DNA of 38,511 nt, taken from contig JAKSQD010000014.1 in NCBI GenBank assembly GCA_024404315.1, forward strand, positions 1 to 38,511. The letters run 5' to 3'. Below, one piece after another: positions 38,397-38,511 of the stretch (position 1 is its first letter; each line of letters starts with the position of its first letter). The notes beneath the pieces are model-generated. The model saw only the letters and a list, made by a program, of their open reading frames with translations, was not told where the DNA came from and ran no database searches. The translations under genes were made by a program, and so were the position numbers. The stretch is from Oscillospiraceae bacterium (lineage in GTDB: Bacteria > Bacillota > Clostridia > Oscillospirales > Oscillospiraceae).

Positions 38397-38511
38397 ATGA
38401 ATAAGAACTTCTTTTCTCGCATTTTGGCTCTCGCAAGCGCATTTGTCATGATTATGAGTCTGGGCATCTCTCCTGCGTCTGCCGCTTCTAACGACATCAT
38501 TGACATGAGCC
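38397..38511 (+). CDS. backbone pilin of locus 2 (5' end only, runs off the window)
   Basis: Only 38 codons are visible. They encode a signal peptide (MNKNFFSRILALASAFVMIM..., cleavage near SAASN) and a mature start ASNDIIDMS, almost identical to ASNDVIDMN of the locus 1 backbone pilin. The ribosome site GTGAGGTA is the same as in locus 1. Gene order tip-then-backbone is therefore repeated, and sortases may be expected beyond the window. Confidence 0.85.
   Translation, partial: MNKNFFSRILALASAFVMIMSLGISPASAASNDIIDMS

Overview
The window looks like the accessory and maintenance part of a large conjugative or plasmid-like element from a gut Clostridia-type Firmicute (Oscillospiraceae or Lachnospiraceae are my best guesses). 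That placement is inferred from Gram-positive LPXTG/sortase pilus genes, GC-rich coding with strong GGAGG-type ribosome sites, and a Tn916-like regulatory/excision cassette. Every gene I accept is on the + strand. I saw no tRNA, rRNA, CRISPR array, relaxase, type IV secretion gene or phage structural gene, so transfer functions, if present, lie outside.

Layout. (1) 1-8.8 kb: a sigma-A promoter and hairpin leader, then ssb, a membrane protein, a MoxR/CobS-like AAA+ ATPase, a CobT-like HEXXH + VWA protein, three small unknown proteins (two very acidic) and a DNA methyltransferase. (2) 8.8-15.85 kb: a complete sortase-type pilus locus with a VWA tip adhesin, a backbone pilin and two sortases, preceded by a short upstream ORF. 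(3) 15.85-20.78 kb: a clearly AT-rich insert with an FtsX/MacB-type ABC permease (carrying a seven-unit minisatellite), its ATPase, and an OmpR-type response regulator and histidine kinase. (4) 20.78-27.9 kb: a second promoter/hairpin leader closely resembling the first, then a recombination/replication cluster: unknown protein, YqaJ-type exonuclease, RecD2-like helicase, small unknown, candidate single-strand annealing protein, and CHC2-zinc-finger/Toprim primase-like protein. (5) 27.9-29.5 kb: a third leader and a ParM/ParR-type partition pair. (6) 29.8-31.2 kb: a Tn916-like relic (sigma-like ORF, small HTH-like ORF, excisionase, integrase cut after about 26 codons). (7) 31.4-33.6 kb: small membrane protein, ParA, ParB, the latter containing a duplicated near-palindrome. 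(8) 33.6-38.5 kb: a fourth leader, an unknown protein, a small membrane peptide, then a second pilus locus with a short upstream ORF, a second VWA tip adhesin and the first codons of a second backbone pilin.

How it fits together: ssb, exonuclease, annealing protein, helicase and primase would serve replication and recombination of the element; two unrelated partition systems would stabilise it; the methyltransferase and possibly the acidic proteins could protect it from host restriction; the pili would give its host cell adhesion, or mating contact. The most unusual features are the repeated promoter-plus-hairpin leaders in front of four operons, the duplicated pilus loci each with a similar mini-ORF ahead of the adhesin, and the AAA+/metalloprotease-VWA pair. 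Functional statements rest on motifs read by eye; no database search was run.
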